Position numbers and translations under genes: made by a program | Part shown: positions 1-10,700 of the stretch, in pieces | How positions within the stretch are numbered: position 1 is the stretch's first letter | How the letters are laid out: each line of letters starts with the position of its first letter | Notes under the pieces: generated by a model | Databases searched by the model: none | The model's input: the letters and a program-made list of their open reading frames with translations, nothing else | What the model was told of the DNA's origin: nothing | Origin: Luidia sarsii | Taxonomy: Eukaryota > Echinodermata > Asteroidea > Paxillosida > Luidiidae | Direction of reading: 5' to 3' | Assembly: GCA_949987565.1 (NCBI GenBank) | Contig: OX465105.1 | Coordinates: 25,481,632 to 25,545,631 of the forward strand | Length of the DNA: 64,000 nt

Positions 1-310
1 CTGAAGGTAACTTGACGTTTCGACCAGTATGCTCTGGCCATCGATATTTGACTTAGAATTGTTAAAATTTAATACGTATTTATGGCCACATTTGGCTAGA
101 CACAAGTACCTACATTTGTAGTTTGTAAACTAGAATCTTTCCTATTTATGGTCACAAGTACTGAAGTAGTACAAGTAGTAAGTACCTTTTGTACTCATCA
201 GGACGGCCAGAGCATACTGGTCGAAATGTCGAGTTACCTTCAGGTTCTTTTCAGAACCACACCTCTTCCTTTAAGAGACCTGATACATGGTGTCACCGCA
301 ATCCTTCCTA
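1..310. mobile_element. Right part of a foldback (MITE-like) element abutting a BORCS5 exon
   Basis: Bases 1-45 and 201-245 are an imperfect inverted repeat. The arm is followed by a motif (pyrimidine-rich, ending near GGTGTCACCGCAA) that recurs at about 1396-1525, 3530-3660, 12221-12463, 33000-33112, 51400-51535 and 58935-59052. The best preserved copy, 12221-12463, is itself palindromic, so this is one end of the same foldback family, the other end lying left of the window. No transposase is present. The terminal repeat runs straight into the splice acceptor of the BORCS5 exon at 316. Confidence 0.6.
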
Positions 311-315
311 TACAG

Positions 316-1077
316 GCAGCTCTTGCTCATGTGCCTGAGGTATCAGCAACACCTGAAACAGTGCAGTGAAGCTGTAGCCTTTGATCAGAACGTCTTGTCC
401 AGCAGGATCAAGGAGGTGAGTTCAACGCCTCTCTGAGAACAGCAGCAAACCATTGCATAACTCTTTGAGTTGAAAGTGAATACGGTAGTTGAGGACTTGC
501 CTAGCTGAGGACTGCCTAGTAGTTTAAGGAGGCCATGCAATTAAAGCAATTCAAATCTGTCATTAGGCTACCTTCAGACCACACCCTCTCTCTCCAAAGC
601 TTGCCATATAGTATATACCCTGGTTTACTTGATCCATCCTTAATGCCAAAACTTTCCAAAGGCATCAGAGGGAAAGACAAGTCAAGAAAGAGGCACAAAA
701 GGGTCAATGTTTTTGAAGGCATTTCAGTCTATTCCAAAGAAAATTCACCGAAACAAAGACTTCAATCCAAGACCCTTCACTTTTATTTAAGAACACTGGT
801 GTCCTCACCCGCGAGTCTTGCCTCTGTTTTTTTTTTTTTTACTCTCCCGAAGGTGGATGCGGAGGCTTCGGCCATGACCAATCTGCTGTCGGAGCGCCAG
901 CGCAAGTACTCCAAGGTGGCGGAGCGCATCCAGAAGATCAACGAGATGTCCTTCACCCTGCAGAAGGTGACCAAGAACGTCAACCAGCTGATTCCGCTGA
1001 TGGAGCGGCTAAACAGTGTCCTGCCGGAGGAGGAACGGCTGGAACCGTTCACCATGCGCAAGGAGACGGCCAAGTGA
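316..1077 (+). CDS. BORCS5: BORC complex subunit 5, C-terminal two exons (partial)
   Basis: BORCS5 (also LOH12CR1/myrlysin) is a subunit of BORC, which sits on the lysosome surface and recruits ARL8 for kinesin-driven lysosome movement. Coding exons are 316-415 and 853-1077 (stop TGA 1075-1077). The first starts after acceptor TACAG with one base of a split codon and ends at GAG before GTGAG; it carries the family signature [10 protein letters not shown]. The last exon starts in phase 0 after a long T-run and CCGAAG; it contains the helical segment [19 protein letters not shown] and the near-terminal [16 protein letters not shown], which closely match the vertebrate C-terminus. About 108 residues are present; the myristoylated N-terminal half must lie left of the window. 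The reading frame is open and unbroken. The call rests on recalled family sequence and is strong. Confidence 0.9.
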
Positions 1078-1200
1078 AGCCAGGCGGACTGGTGGCTTTC
1101 ATGCCCTCAATGCCTTAAGAGAACTGCGGGAGAGGAGCCAAGGAACTAGACGCCGTTACATGGGAGCCGCCGACGAACTGCCGCTCAAAATGAAACACGG

Positions 1201-4200
1201 CAATTGGTACCCGTCAAATCAGAGACACTGACCGGTACCCGTCTACCGTTGGAAGAAGCTGTGGACTTCCAATGGTAACAGTTTTAAACAATTGTGCAAG
1301 CACGTGTCCGCCGAGAATGAGATCCATGTCGGTACAGGGTTTGAGCTTGTGCGTTTGTGTGTGTCAATACGGGTGTGCCGGTCCTCCGAGGGAGGTCGTC
1401 GACCTGTCTGTCAAAGTGGAAGGTTTGCGGTGACACCATGTGACGCATCTCTTTTAAGATGGAGTGCGGCTCTGAAAAGAACCGGTATCTCAACGTTTTG
1501 GGCAGTGTGTACTCTGCTGGCTGTCAGGAGACCCTCGTCTGTCAAAGGGATACTCATGAGTGAAGGGACCACCCTACAGGGACCACCCTACAGCCGTGGT
1601 TTCCAGCCCAAGCCATCTTTGTGTGCATTGTTCAACTTCAAACCACGCTTGTGGATTAGGCTGTTATCAAGTCTCTAAACTCCTGTCTATCAGCGAAGAA
1701 GGCTCGTGCCTTGATTCGGTCTAGTCTCGTCTCACTTCTCTTCGTGCTGTGATGACACCACTGCCTCGTATCAATGCCAGAGGCCCGGTGATGCCATCTC
1801 CTTTCAAAACTGGAGCCCAGTCCCTGAACTTGTGTGTCCTCTGGCCTTGAAGTGGCTGAATTTGCATTAAACAAAATAAAATGTCCTTTCTATTAAATTG
1901 TGAATGAGCATTGTGTATGCACTCAAATTGTTGCATTGCTCATTTCTTAGTCATGTGATCTAAGCTTTACACTGTGTGCTTGGCAAATACATGTACTTCC
2001 ACTGAAAAATAAATAAAAACAATATGAAATATATGAAACTAAAAAACAAAATTGCAAACTGCTTTCTTACGTAAATTATACAAGTCTCGAAAACGTGGAG
2101 TGATTGACGTCTCGATTTGAGCAGGGTCTTCCTGCCAGGATCAGAATATAATCAGGCCTTCCTCGACCTGTTTGAGGTTTGAATATAATTATATACATAT
2201 TGCAGAATTCTCTCTGTCTGGTCAGTCTGTATTGTTGATGGTTACTGAGCAATTGTTGAGTGCATCTGAACTACCACAGTTGCCGACACCAAGGAATTAC
2301 ATGCACATGTGGCTGGCAGAGATCTGAAGACAAACGTGTCAGGAGTTGAAAGACATTGATTGGTACCCGTCCAGGGATCTAAGACTTCTCGGGCATTTCT
2401 CAAACACAAACTGCTCATTTTTTCCTGTTTAAACCCTAAAAACTGAAGGGTGCCTGCACCCCTGCCATGAATCTCTCGGTCGCATAAGCGCTCACTTGCA
2501 GTCGCATCTCTCTGTTGCGTAAGCGCTCATTTGCAGTCGCACAATTTATTGGCCTTCAGCGATTTTCAGGAAATGACTTTGTCAGTCACTTACATCCCTG
2601 TACCTGTCTACCACAGGATGAAGTAGTGGACTTTCAGGGTACTGGTCTCATTGTTGCTTGTGGAATATCATAGAGAATGATATTTTAGAGTGCCGGTGAA
2701 TAAACCACTGGAGAGAGAAGCATTGGATATTTTGTGGCGAAAGGAAGAAGCGTCCCGAGTACCAGCCACAGATAATGCCTCCTGTGGTTTTAGCTGGTGA
2801 CCTGTTTTAGTATTCGGAAAATATGATTGCTTTGTGCATGTGTGTCTTTTCCGGTGAATAAACCATTGGACAGAGAAGCATTGGAGCATTCTGTTTCCAG
2901 TTTCTTGGAGCTATTCAGTGGATATTCGTGGTAAGAGAAAAACAAGCATCCCGAGTACCAGCCACAGATACTATCTTGTGGTTTTAGCTGGTGACCGGTT
3001 TTAGTTTTCGAAAAACATGATTGCTTTTTTTGCATGTGTGTTTTTTTCCAAGAATGTAAGTGAAGGGGAAGTAATCGACCACTTTACAAATGAATCGTGA
3101 GAGCACAATGCAATGAAATAGTAATTATATTTTATTTTGAAAAATAAATAAATCCAATGACTACCGGTAGTCCGTAATAAAAAAAGGAAGATCTCATAGA
3201 AAAATGACCAGTCACCCATCAGTGAAAGTGATATGAAAAAAGAATAAAAAATACCAGTTCTATCTCACAAATACGTCAGGTTTTTAGACCGAAAAGAAAA
3301 GAAAAATTTGATCGAAAACAGTTGGTTTGTTCAGCAATTGGTACTCGTCTAATCAGAGACACTGACCGGTACCCGTCTACCGTTGGAAGAAGCTGTGGAC
3401 TTCCAATGGTAACAGTTTAAAAAAATTGTGCAAGCACGTGTCTGCCGAGAATGAGATCCTCGTCGGTACAGGGTTTGAGCTTGTGCGTTTGTGTGTGTCA
3501 ATACGGGCGTGCCGGTCCTCCGAGGGAGGTCGTCGACCTGTCTGTCAAAGTGGAAGGTTTGCGGTGACACCATGTGACGCATCTCGTTTAAGATGGAGTG
3601 CGGCTCTGAAAAGAACCGGTATCTCAATGTTTTCGGCAGTGTGTACTCTGCTGGCTGTCAGGAGACCCTCGTCTGTCAAAGGGATACTCATGAGTGAAGG
3701 GACCACCCTACAGGGACCACCCTACAGCCGTGGTTTCCAGCCCAAGCCATCTTTGTGTGCATTGTTCAACTTCAAACCAAGCTTGTGGATTAGGCTGTTA
3801 TCAAGTCTCTAAACTCCTGTCTATCAGCAGAGAAGGCTCGTGCCTTGATTCGGTCTAGTCTCGTCTCACTTCTCTTCGTGCTGTGATGACACCACTGCCT
3901 CGTATCAATGCCAGAGGCCCGGTGATGCCATCTCCTTTCAAAACTGGAGCCCAGTCCCTGAACTTGTGTGTCCTCTGGCCTTGAAGTGGCTGAATTTGCA
4001 TTAAACAAAATAAAATGTCCTTTCTATTAAATTGTGAATGAGCATTGTGTATGCACTCAAATTGTTGCATTGCTCATTTCTTAGTCATGTGATCTAAGCT
4101 TTACACTGTGTGCTTGGCAAATACATGTACTTCCACTGAAAAATAAATAAAAACAATATGAAATATATGAAACTAAAAAACAAAATTGCAAACTGCTTTC

Positions 4201-5482
4201 TTACTTGAAGTATACAAGTCTCGAAAACGTGGAGTGTCTGACGTCTCGATTTGAGCAGGATCTTCCTGCCAGGATCAGAATATAATCGGGCCTTCCTCAA
4301 CCTTTTTGAGGTTTGAATATAATTATTATATACATATTGCAGAATTCTCTCTGTCTGGTCAGTCGGTATTGTTGATGGTTACTGAGCAATTGTTGAGTGC
4401 ATCAGAACTACCACAGTTGCCGACACTGAAGAATTACATGCACATGTGGCTGGCAGAGATCTGAAGACAAACGTGTCAGGAGTTGAAAGACATTGATTGG
4501 TACCCGTCCAGGGATCTAAGACTTCTCGGGCATTTCTCAAACACAAACTGCTCATTTTTTCCTGTTTAAAACCTAAAAACTGAAGGGCGCCTGCACCCCT
4601 GCCATGAATCTCTCGGTCGCATAAGCGCTCACTTGCAGTCGCATCTCTCTGTTGCGTAAGCGCTCATTTGCAGTCGCACAATTTATTGGCCTTCAGCGAT
4701 TTTCAGGAAATGACTTTGTCAGTCACTTACATCCCTGTGCCTGTCTACCACAGGATGAAGTAGTGGACTTTCAGGGTACTGGTCTCATTGTTGCTTGTGG
4801 AATATCATAGAGAATGATATTTTAGAGTGCCGGTGAATAAACCACTGGAGAGAGAAGCATTGGATATTTTGTGGCGAGAGGAAAAAGCGTCCCGAGTACC
4901 AGCCACAGATAATGCCTCCTGTGGTTTTAGCTGGTGACCCGTTTTAGTATTCGGAAAATATGATTGCTTTGTGCATGTGTGTCTTTTCCGGTGAATAAAC
5001 CATTGGAGAGAGAAGCATTGGAGCATTGTGTTCTCAGTTTCTTGGAGCTATTCAGTGGATATTCGTGGTAAGAGAAGAACAAGCATCCCGAGTACCAGCC
5101 ACAGATACTATCTTGTGGTTTTAGCTGGTAACCGGTTTTAGTTTTCGAAAAACATGATTGCTTTTTTGTGCATGTGTTTTTTTCCAAGAATGTAAGTGCA
5201 GGGGCAGTTATCAACCACTTTACAAATGAATCATGAGAGCACAATGCAATGAAATAGTAATTATATTTTATTTTGAAAAATAAATAAATCCAATGACTAG
5301 TCCGTAATAAAAAAAGGAAGATCTCATAGTAAATTACCAGTCACCCATCAGTGATAGTGATATGAAAAAAGAATAGAAAAGACCAGTTCTATCTCCCAAG
5401 GCAAGATTTTCCTACAAAAATACATCAGGTTTTTAGACCGAAAAAAAAAATACATTTGATCAAAATCAGTTGGTTTGTACTG
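1201..5482. repeat. 2.13-kb tandem duplication downstream of BORCS5
   Basis: The block 1201-3334 is repeated head-to-tail as 3335 to about 5482, with an offset of 2134 bases and only scattered substitutions and small indels. Each copy carries the same landmarks: a fragment of the GTGACACC foldback family (1396-1525; 3530-3660), an AATAAA-rich stretch, an AT-rich middle and, near the end, two diverged sub-repeats of roughly 165-190 bp (for example 2690-2850 and 2855-3030). The duplication begins inside the probable BORCS5 3' UTR. The ORFs of 70-130 codons in both copies are shared only because the DNA is duplicated and resemble no protein I know. Confidence 0.9.
1875..1880 (+). terminator. Candidate polyadenylation signal for BORCS5
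   Basis: AATAAA lies about 800 bases after the BORCS5 stop; further overlapping AATAAA sites occur at 2008-2017. Because of the 2.13-kb tandem duplication the same sites recur near 4009 and 4142. Which is used cannot be told from sequence. Confidence 0.4.
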
Positions 5483-6170
5483 AATACATATACAGTGTAT
5501 TAGTGTAGGGTTTTATTCCCTGTGGGTTGGCAGAATGGGCCACTAAACAAAAATGTTCAGGAGGCGGAATTAATCTCTGGTATTGCTCAGAATCTATGTA
5601 GGCTATAAAAAATTAAACAAATTTGGGGGCTGCTAACTCCTGTAGATGCAGGAATTCAAAGTTCAAACGACCATTTGGATAAGGGCCATTGTTAACAGTA
5701 TCCCTTATGTAAGTGTGTTGAGAATTAGTCCACTTATAAATACAAGTAAATGGCCTACTGAACCTAATGTCACCTCTATACATTAACCCTAATCCCCAAG
5801 GCTCATGTACTACATTTTGACCCCACCAATAAGGCCACTCCGTACCAAACTACTTTTTGACCAAAGCAAATCATGATGCATCTATATACCAACCACCTTT
5901 AAAAAAAATTAAAAAATACTGTGACTCTTATTTCTGAGATTAAGTAGACAACCAATCCTCAACCAATGGAATTTTAACCAAGGATAGAAAAACAAAAAGG
6001 AAGAGTGATGTAACTTAAAAAAAAATAGAAAATAAGTGGCTTCAATGATGGCAAACATATTCGTCTTTGCGTTTGTTCGTCGTGCACAGGATTCTGAGCA
6101 TGCACTACAACAAAAGACATATATTATAACCTATAGATGATCAACAATTATTAGAAATGAAGTCGGGATA
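5483..6170. other. Intergenic, nothing recognised
   Basis: AT-rich spacer between the tandem duplication and the 73-bp minisatellite. I see no ORF, RNA gene or repeat that I can name. Confidence 0.5.
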
Positions 6171-6179
6171 CTATAATGA

Positions 6180-6345
6180 TGGGGGACCTGACTAGCGTCA
6201 AACTATGGCCGGTAGTAAAAGAGTACTGCCATATGTTTGTATTCGTGTGAAGTGATGCATGTATGTGGTTTTTCTATATACGTGCATGACAGCGCTCTCT
6301 ACTTCCGCCCATAGTTTTTTAAAAAGATGGCAGCCTCCTTGGCAT
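6180..6345. mobile_element. Foldback-like element next to the minisatellite
   Basis: The stretch starting near ACCTGACTAGCGTCAAAC and ending near CGCCCATAG is imperfectly self-complementary. It matches, in reverse orientation, 9725-9825 in the fourth intron of the membrane-protein gene, so it is a dispersed element. It runs into the first unit of the 73-bp array. Confidence 0.5.
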
Positions 6346-7640
6346 TATAGTCTGGTGCCCACTATTGGCCGTCTATAGGTTATATATGTCTGTGTAAAGA
6401 TGGTAGCCTCCATGGCATTTCAGTCTGGTGCCCACTATTGGCCGTCTATAGGTTATATATGTCTGTGTAAAGATGGCAGCCTCCATGGCATTTCAGTCTG
6501 GTGCCCACTATTGACCGTCTATAGGTTATATATGTCTGTGTAAAGATGGTAGCCTCCATGGCATTTCAGTCTGGTGCCCACTATTGGCCGTCTATAGGTT
6601 ATATATGTCTGTGTAAAGATGGTAGCCTCCATGGCATTTCAGTCTGGTGCCCACTATTGGCCGTCTATAGGTTATATATGTCTGTGTAAAGATGGTAGCC
6701 TCCATGGCATTTCAGTCTGGTGCCCACTATTGGCCGTCTATAGGTTATATATGTCTGTGTAAAGATGGTAGCCTCCATGGCATTTCAGTCTGGTGCCCAC
6801 TATTGGCCGTCTATAGGTTATATATGTCTGTGTAAAGATGGTAGCCTCCATGGCATTTCAGTCTGGTGCCCACTATTGACCGTCTATTGGTTATATATGT
6901 CTGTGTAAAGATGGTAGCCTCCATGGCATTTCAGTCTGGTGCCCACTATTGGCCGTCTATAGGTTATATATGTCTGTGTAAAGATGGTAGCCTCCATGGC
7001 ATTTTAGTCTGGTACCCACTATTGGCCGTCTATAGGTTCTATATGTCTATGTAAAGATGGTAGCCTCCATGGCATTTCAGTCTGGTGCCCACTTTTGACC
7101 GTCTATAGGTTATATATGTATGTGAAAAGATGGTAGCCTCCATGGCATTTTAGTCTGGTACCCACTATTGACCGTCTATAGGTTATATATGTCTATGTAA
7201 AGATGGTAGCCTCCATGGCATTTTAGTCTGGTGCCCACTATTGACCGTCTATAGGTTATATATGTCTGTGTAAAGATGGTAGCCTCCATGGCATTTTGGT
7301 CTGGTGCCCACTATTGGCAGTCTATAGGTTATAAATGTCTGTGTAAAGATGGTAGCCTCCATGGCATTTTAGTCTGGTGCCCACTATTGACCGTCTATAG
7401 GTTATATATGTCTGTGTAAAGATGGTAGCCTCCATGGCATTTCAGTCTGGTGCCCACTATTGACCGTCTATAGGTTATATATGTCTGTGTAAAGATGGTA
7501 GCCTCCATGGCATTTCAGTCTGGTGCCTGCTATTGACCGTCTATAGGTTATAAATGTCTATGTAAAGATGGTAGCCTCCATGGCATTTCAGTCTGGTGCC
7601 TGCTATTGACCATCTATAGGTTATAAATGTCTATGGCCGC
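6324..7640. repeat. 73-bp minisatellite, about 18 units
   Basis: A unit starting ATGGTAGCCTCCATGGC repeats exactly every 73 bases (for example at 6411, 6484 and 6557), with a few percent variation that rises toward the right end. It sits downstream (3') of the JmjC-like membrane-protein gene. A single diverged copy of the unit occurs in reverse orientation at about 9545-9625. It is not CRISPR: units are contiguous with no unique spacers. Confidence 0.92.
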
Positions 7641-7682
7641 AAATGGGAAGAAAGGGCCTCTCTGTCTGCTTCCAGTGTGTGA

Positions 7683-7780
7683 AGGTCTTCAACCATTGTC
7701 CTCAACCATGCCAATTGCTGCTGCCATCAGTGTCTGAAGGTCTCCAACCATTGTCCTCAACCATGCCAATTGCCCATGGA
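7683..7780. repeat. Two-copy direct repeat of about 57 bp over a stop codon
   Basis: The sequence around CCTCAACCATGCCAATTGC occurs at about 7700 and again at about 7755, offset about 57 bases. The right-hand copy contains the stop codon (7757-7759) and last codons of the JmjC-like gene. Confidence 0.75.
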
Positions 7781-10700
7781 CCCGATGGCAATCGACGGCT
7801 GATCAGTCGCTCGGGCAAACCAGAGCTCCCACATCTCGTTGGTGAGGATGACTGATGATGCATACGAGAGAAAACAAAGAGAGTAAGATGTGCATCCAGT
7901 TCACACGGCACAATCTACGTGCTAATAAAACCTGATGTTGCCGCTGGCCATATCAAAGCAAGGGAATATTCCTCGCCTTTTAAAGGGGTCGATCTGACAA
8001 AGCTATCTCATAAAGTAATATGCAAAACTGTTGCAACCTGCTTACTGACTAAAATGACCAAAAAGGCAAATATATATCAAATTTTTTAGGGCCTGACATT
8101 TCGATCCTAGCAGGAGTAGGCCCTTTCTCTGCCTTTGAGAAAGATCCTGCAGGATCGAAACGTCAGGCTCTCCTAATTCGGATAAAGCCATCTCATGTTA
8201 GCCTTGGCTGGTAGTCTTTTGGCCACCGGAGGATCTCACATACTTATACCCTGGTGCAGGCTACCCCACCACTATTCTAAATTAACCTTAGCTAGCAGTC
8301 TACCACCAGTAGTGAGAGTTACTTAGTGTACATATATCATAGTCTCTGGGCCGAGCTAGTAATGTCTGTGTCATACATTTGCCTGGCCTACTTGTTTGCC
8401 TCGGCTGGCAGTCTACCACTACTAAGAGGCAGAGGTTTTCACCTTGATTCTGGCTCGTTGCCCATTCAAAAGTGCGTTTACCCATTTGTAAATGATTCAC
8501 TACGTGCATGCGTGAATCGCTTCCCTGCTTGGAATGCAAAAGAAATCTTTGCATTTTTTTTCGAATTAGTTGCAGCAAAGGAGGCAAAGCCTGATGAGCC
8601 CGTTGGGGGGTTGAAAACTAGACCTTGCCAAACCTGCATCGGTGAAAATATTTCAAGAGGTTTTGTCTGAATTTGTGGTCAATGTTGACGTTTAGGTCGT
8701 CAAATTTAACGAATGACTGCCATCTTCCCCGAGAAAGCACCAGAATTCTGCGCCAGTGCCGAATCCTTGCTTTACGCAATCCATAAAATTAATTCTTCAT
8801 TTACAAGCGTCCCGTAAGTTCTGCGTTAATACCGTGAAATTGGGTCTAAATCTCAAGCAGGCCCAGTAAGCAACTCACCTGTCTGCCCCTCTTCGAGCAC
8901 CAGATCTATGGTGCTACAGATAGAGTCACAGGGCTCTTTGGGTCGGAGCTGCACCAGGTAACTCCCCTCAATCTGGGCGAACCAGGTCAGGTCCCCAATG
9001 TTCAAGCACTCCTGATCAAAGATTTGTAAAAAAAAAAAAAAAAAAATAATAATAATGCCATTGATTTCCGGTAAATCTCAAAAGTTAGAGGGCCTGATAT
9101 GATGTTTCGATCCTAGCAGGACCTTTCTCAAAGGCAAAGTGACACTTTGAGCTATCCAGCCCTTAGATGGCCGCCTCCCAAAAAGGCAACTAGTCTTAAC
9201 AACATGTTCTAAGCAGGAGAGACGAAGGGCAACTCACGAGGAAATCGTCATCTTCGCTGGTCTCCGCCGAATCTGAGAGTCCGGAGGAAAATGCGACAAA
9301 ATTCACCAAAGTCGATTCCACCATCGGGGGCAAGAAGTACGGCCGAGTGTAGAATCCACGGAAAGCCTTCACTGCCTGTAGTTTGCAGTTCGTCCTGAGA
9401 AAAACCCCAAGCATTCAGAATTCAAGCGAGATTTTGCAGCGGTCATATTTGAGCCTCTCAATGCCTGAAGCAAAGAGACTTCACAGACCCTAGCCATTAG
9501 AATTAGAACACGTTTATTGAGTACAAAAACACTCCAATTAATTACCCATTTAAAAGGGGTGGGGCATAACCTCATTGACATGTATAGCCTATATACGGAC
9601 AATAGAGGGCGCCAGACTGATGGAAACTGCCTTCTTAAAAAAGTATTGAGCACCACCATGCAGGTATAAAGATAAAGAAAAACCACGTGCGTTAGCGCCC
9701 TTGCGAAGCATCAGAAAACCATGGGCAAATTTGAGCGTACATCACGTCACACGAATACAAATGTATGGCGGTGCTCTTTACTTCTGCCCATAGATTGACG
9801 CTAGTCGGGTCCCTCATGGCATTACGGTCACATTCAATGCTCACACCCAGGGTTTAAGGATGGAAATCTGGGGGTTAATGGCTGAAATGCGTGGAATCTT
9901 CCTTGCCCCGGGTTTAGCGAAACTCCAGGTTGATGCGACAAATGGGAACAGGGTTAACGAACCCCGGGGTAAGAAATGCTTAACCACTTCGCGCCGGGAC
10001 CTCCAAATCCGGAGCTCCGTTGGCTTGACTATGCAACGGGGCCCTCCGAATCTGGGCACTACTATTGTCCACATTCTAAACAAAGACTCTTTTCAGCTTA
10101 GAACAAAGCAATACGAATCAGTACAAAGACCCTTTTTGACGCAAGTTGCCACAGGAATTGCAAGATTAGCAGCAGTAATTGTACAATTGTGGGACATTTA
10201 CTGTGGAGGATCGAGGGATACCGTGCTGCAGCTGAAAGCACGCGGGGATATTGTCTTTGCATGCCACACAGCCCAACGGTCGTCGGTCTGGCATTTGAAT
10301 TCCCCCCACATTCTTTACCGTAATCTGTACGCTCGTTTGTGGCCGACCAACTCGAAGATTTGACTGCCTGGAGTGGAGGCTGGAGTCTGCGGTCAGGGAT
10401 TGTCAGCAGCGTACACGCACGCACACACACACGTCCGTTACGGTCCATTGACGACGCACAAAGGGCCCTTTTTCGAACGGATAATCTCTTGACAAAACTC
10501 ACAACGACTTCCGAATTGTGCCAGGTTTTACTCTCTTGTACCCATAGTATACCCTTATCGATTGATTTCACAGAAATATATTGTTCCGATTGTTTTAGCG
10601 AGAATTGAAAATGATGCATTTTTCATAAATACCCGTATGGCGGTCATCGGCGCTGAAAAACCCCCCGGTGGGGTGGGTTAACCCGGGGCGGCAAATCTCA

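Noticed and set aside
1292..1678. 128-codon frame repeated at 3426-3812 as a candidate duplicated gene
   Set aside because: Similarity is DNA-level from the tandem duplication; the frame overlaps a known foldback fragment and resembles no protein family.
6324..7640. Possible CRISPR array
   Set aside because: Units are contiguous 73-mers with no unique spacers, in an animal genome and with no cas genes.
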